DNA of 64,000 nt from contig NZ_BMPY01000019.1 of the NCBI RefSeq assembly GCF_014647835.1, positions 62,001-126,000 of the forward strand. Reading direction: 5' to 3'. The notes beneath the pieces were generated by a model. It worked only from the letters and a program-made list of their open reading frames with translations. It made no database searches and was not told the origin of the DNA. Position numbers and translations under genes: made by a program. The stretch is from Microbispora rosea subsp. aerata (lineage in GTDB: Bacteria > Actinomycetota > Actinomycetes > Streptosporangiales > Streptosporangiaceae). Below, one piece after another: positions 61,070 through 64,000 of the stretch (position 1 is its first letter; every line of letters starts with the position of its first letter).

Positions 61070-63171
61070 GCACGATCGAGACCTGGAAGGCCCTCCTGGA
61101 GGGCAAGAACGCCGACGAGGTCGTCACCAAGGCGCTCGTGCGCGACGTCGAGCTTCCGTACGGCGCGGGCACGATGGCCCTGATCACGCTCGACAACGGC
61201 CACGACCACACCAAGCCCAACACCTTCGGCCCGCGGGGCCTGCTCGCGCTGAACGACGCGCTCGACGCGATCGCCGCCCGCTCCGACCTGGCGGCCGTCG
61301 GCGTCGTCGGCAAGCCGTTCATCTTCGCCGTCGGGGCCGACCTCAAGGGCGCGCAGGCCGTCTCCTCCCGGGAGGAGGCGCTGGCCATCGCGCGGCTCGG
61401 GCACCACGTGTTCCGCCGCCTGGGCGAGCTGCACGTGCCGTCGTTCGCGTTCGTCAACGGCGCGGCGATGGGCGGCGGCCTGGAGATCGCCCTGCACTGC
61501 ACCTACCGCACCGTGTCGTCGGGCGTCCCGGCCATCGCGCTGCCGGAGTGCTTCCTCGGCCTGGTGCCCGGCTGGGGCGGCACCCAGCTCCTCCCCCGCC
61601 TGATCGGCCCGGAGAAGGCGCTCAAGCTGATCATCGAGAACCCGCTGTCGCAGAACCGCATGATCAAGGGCCGCGACGCGTACGCCCTGGGGATCGCCGA
61701 CGCGATGCTCGACCCCGCCGACTTCATCGAGGAGTCGCTGCGCTGGGCCGCCCAGGTGCTGCGGGGCGAGGTGAGCGTCGAACGTCCCGACCACACCGCC
61801 GAGGACTGGACGCCGGTGATCGACCAGGCCAGGACCCTCGTCGACCTCAAGCTGCGCGGGGCCTCCCCCGCGCCGTACCGGGCGCTCGACCTGGTGGCCC
61901 TGGCCCGTACGGCCACGCGCGACGAGGGCTTCGCCGCCGAGGACGAGGCGCTTGCCGACCTGCTGATGGGCGACGAGCTGCGGGCCGGGCTGTACGCCTT
62001 CGACCTAGTGCAGCGGCGGGCCAAGCGCCCGGCCGGCGCGCCGGACAAGTCGCTGGCCCGTCAGGTCACCAAGGTCGGCGTGGTGGGCGCCGGGCTGATG
62101 GCCTCGCAGCTCGCGCTGCTGTTCGCCCGCCGCCTGGAGGTCCCGGTCGTCATGACCGACCTCGACCAGGCCCGGCTGGACAAGGGCGTCGGCTACGTCC
62201 ACACCGAGGTCGACAAGCTGCTCGCCAAGGGCCGGGTCTCCGCCGACCAGGCCAACCGGCTGAAGGGGCTGGTGACCGGGTCGCTGACCAAGGACGCCTT
62301 CGCCGACGCCGACTTCGTGATCGAGGCGGTGTTCGAGGACCTCAGCGTCAAGCAGAAGGTGTTCGCCGAGGTGGAGGAGGTCGTCTCCGAGACCTGCGTG
62401 CTCGCCACCAACACCTCGTCGCTGTCGGTGACCGACATGGCGGCCGGCCTGCGGCACCCGGAGCGGGTGGTGGGCTTCCACTTCTTCAACCCGGTCGCGG
62501 TGCTGCCGCTGCTGGAGGTCGTCCGGGGCGCCGCCACCGACGACGCCACGCTGGCCACGGCCTTCGCGGTCGGCAAGACGCTGAAGAAGTCGTGCGTGCT
62601 GGTCAAGGACGCGCCCGCGTTCGTCGTCAACCGGCTGCTGACCCGGTTCATGGGCGAGGTCACCGCGGCGGCCGACGAGGGCACCCCGCTCGAGGTCGCC
62701 GACCACGCGCTCGACTCGCTCGGCCTGCCGATGACGCCGTTCGCGCTGCTCCAGCTCGTCGGCCCGGCCGTCGCGCTGCACGTGGCCGAGACCATGCACG
62801 CGGCGTTCCCCGACCGGTTCGGCGTGTCGGAGAACCTCGCCAAGCTGGTCGCGGCGGGCAAGCCCGGCCTCTACGGCCCGGACTTCCAGATCGACCCGGA
62901 GGTGCGGGCGCTGTTCGAGGGCGGCTCGTCCCCGTCCACCGGGGAGGAGGTGCGGCTGCGCGCGCTGCGGGCCCTCGCCCAGGAGATCAAGCTCATGCTC
63001 GACGAGGGCGTGGTCTCCGCGCCGCAGGACATCGACCTGTGCATGATCCTCGGTGCCGGCTGGCCCTTCCACACCGGCGGCATCACGCCGTACCTGGACC
63101 GTACGGGCATCTCCGAGGAGGTCACCGGCGCCCGCTTCCTGGAGCCCGGCGTGGCGTCCGTACCGGCCTGA
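61066..63171 (+). CDS. fadB: Trifunctional enoyl-CoA hydratase/3-hydroxyacyl-CoA dehydrogenase
   Basis: A 701-residue beta-oxidation enzyme. N-terminal crotonase domain (about 1–300): VGADLKGAQAVSSREEA, FAFVNGAAMGGGLEIALH (oxyanion loop) and ALPECFLGLVPGWGGTQLLP with catalytic Glu. Then the NAD-binding dehydrogenase VGVVGAGLMASQLALLFA, TNTSSLSVTDMAAGLRHPERV and VGFHFFNPVAVLPLLEVV, and a C-terminal HCDH domain with GLPMTPFALLQLVGPAVAL. ATG 61066 overlaps the fadA stop by four bases. It forms a fatty acid oxidation complex with FadA. Confidence 0.94.
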   Translation: MSTIETWKALLEGKNADEVVTKALVRDVELPYGAGTMALITLDNGHDHTKPNTFGPRGLLALNDALDAIAARSDLAAVGVVGKPFIFAVGADLKGAQAVSSREEALAIARLGHHVFRRLGELHVPSFAFVNGAAMGGGLEIALHCTYRTVSSGVPAIALPECFLGLVPGWGGTQLLPRLIGPEKALKLIIENPLSQNRMIKGRDAYALGIADAMLDPADFIEESLRWAAQVLRGEVSVERPDHTAEDWTPVIDQARTLVDLKLRGASPAPYRALDLVALARTATRDEGFAAEDEALADLLMGDELRAGLYAFDLVQRRAKRPAGAPDKSLARQVTKVGVVGAGLMASQLALLFARRLEVPVVMTDLDQARLDKGVGYVHTEVDKLLAKGRVSADQANRLKGLVTGSLTKDAFADADFVIEAVFEDLSVKQKVFAEVEEVVSETCVLATNTSSLSVTDMAAGLRHPERVVGFHFFNPVAVLPLLEVVRGAATDDATLATAFAVGKTLKKSCVLVKDAPAFVVNRLLTRFMGEVTAAADEGTPLEVADHALDSLGLPMTPFALLQLVGPAVALHVAETMHAAFPDRFGVSENLAKLVAAGKPGLYGPDFQIDPEVRALFEGGSSPSTGEEVRLRALRALAQEIKLMLDEGVVSAPQDIDLCMILGAGWPFHTGGITPYLDRTGISEEVTGARFLEPGVASVPA

Positions 63172-63219
63172 ACCGGCCCGGGCGGAACACCGGGGCCTCG
63201 CACCGCGGGGCCCCTCCCC

Positions 63220-63280
63220 GGGCCGCCGCGCCGGTTCTCGGCGCGGCGGCCCGGCCCTCCCGGGGACACGCGGGAGGGCC
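63220..63280. terminator. Two tandem hairpins between fadB and the esterase gene
   Basis: Stem one: GGGCCGCCGCGCC (63220–63232) with its complement at 63240–63252, seven-base loop. Stem two: GGCCCTCCCG (63253–63262) with its complement at 63271–63280, eight-base loop. They sit between convergent genes and likely act in both directions. Confidence 0.75.
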
Positions 63281-63297
63281 GTGGCGAAGGTGGTCGA

Positions 63298-64000
63298 TCA
63301 GCGCTTGAACAGGCGCGGTGCCAGGTCGATGAGGTTCTTCTGCCACACGTCCCAGCCGTGCGGCCCCGGAGTGACCCCGTCGAACTCGTAGCGGATGCCG
63401 AGGCTGTCCAAGGTGGGCAGGGACGCCATGAACAACGGGTAGACGAAGTCGGTCTGGTCGCCGACGTACAGACGCAGCATCTTGGTCCCGCTGTTGATCG
63501 CCGCCGCGTCGACGCCGGCGCCGTCGCCGAACCAGGCAGAGAACGCCGCGACGTAGCCGAACCGGCCCGGATGGGCCTTGAGCACGCCGAGCGTCTGCAC
63601 GCCGCCCATCGAGAGCCCGGCGAGGGCCTGCTTCGACGGGTCGCTGGAGATGTTGTATCGGGCGCGGGCCGCCGGGACGATGTTCTCCAGCAGCTCCCTG
63701 TTGAAGTCGGGCACGTTGCCGTTGCCCATCACGACCACCATCGGCACGAGCTTTCCGTCGAGGAACTGGTGGTCGAGGATCTGCTTGGCACGGCCCATCT
63801 CCACCCAGTCGGTGTAGCTCTGGCCGCTGCCGTGCTGAAGGTAGAGGACGGGATAGGGCTCCGCGCGCTTGGCGTCATAGCCGGGCGGCGTCCACACCAG
63901 CGCGGACCGGTCCTGGTTCACGACGTCGCTGTGGTAGGTCAGGCTCTCGACCTTTCCGCCCTGACCGGCGGGCACGTCCGTGAGCAGACGCGACCTCTCA
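63298..64000 (-). CDS. Alpha/beta hydrolase, enterochelin esterase-like (5' end outside window)
   Basis: About 234 C-terminal residues; the frame stays open to base 64000, so the start lies beyond. RSALVWTPPGYDAKRAEPYP, YLQHGSGQSYTDW (oxyanion region), ALAGLSMGGVQTLGVL (nucleophile Ser) and GVTPGPHGWDVWQKNL (catalytic His) match the esterase D/IroE/feruloyl esterase-like group. Substrates in this group range from siderophore triesters to trehalose or sugar esters. Whether it is secreted cannot be seen. It converges on fadB across two hairpins. Confidence 0.85.
   Translation of the reverse strand, partial: ERSRLLTDVPAGQGGKVESLTYHSDVVNQDRSALVWTPPGYDAKRAEPYPVLYLQHGSGQSYTDWVEMGRAKQILDHQFLDGKLVPMVVVMGNGNVPDFNRELLENIVPAARARYNISSDPSKQALAGLSMGGVQTLGVLKAHPGRFGYVAAFSAWFGDGAGVDAAAINSGTKMLRLYVGDQTDFVYPLFMASLPTLDSLGIRYEFDGVTPGPHGWDVWQKNLIDLAPRLFKR

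Overview
The window comes from a very GC-rich actinomycete chromosome. Evidence is the codon bias, many GTG starts, a WhiB-family regulator, Ser/Thr kinases with an extracellular domain, a DUF3000–RNase D–thiolase–FadB run, the actinobacterial coproporphyrin-type heme genes (hemE, hemY, hemQ) and a cysteine leader peptide before sulfite reductase. The gene content suits the Streptosporangiales or a close relative, but nothing here fixes the genus. I see no rRNA, tRNA, CRISPR array, transposase or integrase.

Layout. 1–7305: purine/allantoin nitrogen block (NCS2 permease, PucR regulator, and AllH–FdrA–YlbE, the three subunits of oxamate carbamoyltransferase). 7422–13706: Ser/Thr kinase, PolA-type polymerase/exonuclease, phosphoesterase. 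13984–18988: divergent ether-lipid-like FAD oxidase and glycerol-3-phosphate dehydrogenase, an iron-box-preceded sucrase/ferredoxin-like protein, a WhiB protein. 19279–24051: rsgA with an upstream leader ORF and switching hairpins, glyA behind a ZTP riboswitch, a broken kinase, a YihY protein. 24553–28489: assimilatory sulfate reduction with a cysteine leader peptide. 28486–33342: DUF1707 protein, ankyrin/HEAT protein, AidB-like dehydrogenase, OsmC. 33533–39173: glgX, azlCD, LigC-type ligase and a RibD-like reductase. 39647–41155: a tyrosinase relative with degraded copper sites and two small proteins. 41620–48400: accessory region (SLOG protein and XRE/TPR regulator facing a DNA glycosylase, radical SAM, frameshifted thymidylate kinase and NUDIX operon, then a less GC-rich membrane protein). 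48829–57391: LigD-type polymerase, msrB, hemQ, hemY, ROK regulator, DUF4349 lipoprotein, hemE. 57959–64000: DUF3000, RNase D, fadA–fadB, partial esterase.

Themes. At least five intergenic regions carry short degenerate tandem arrays of different units (26 to about 113 bp), one reaching into the 5' end of a polymerase gene and one apparently copied from the 3' end of the glycerol-3-phosphate dehydrogenase gene. Several clear regulatory elements can be read: ZTP riboswitch, cysteine leader peptide, IdeR/DtxR-like iron box, CRP-like palindrome, two TetR-like operators before fadA, a palindrome between the lipid genes, and three TGTCCT iterons at exact 10-bp spacing. The strongest candidates for something undescribed are the 41.6–47.2 kb nucleotide/radical-SAM cluster, the tyrosinase homologue lacking copper ligands, and the rsgA leader switch.
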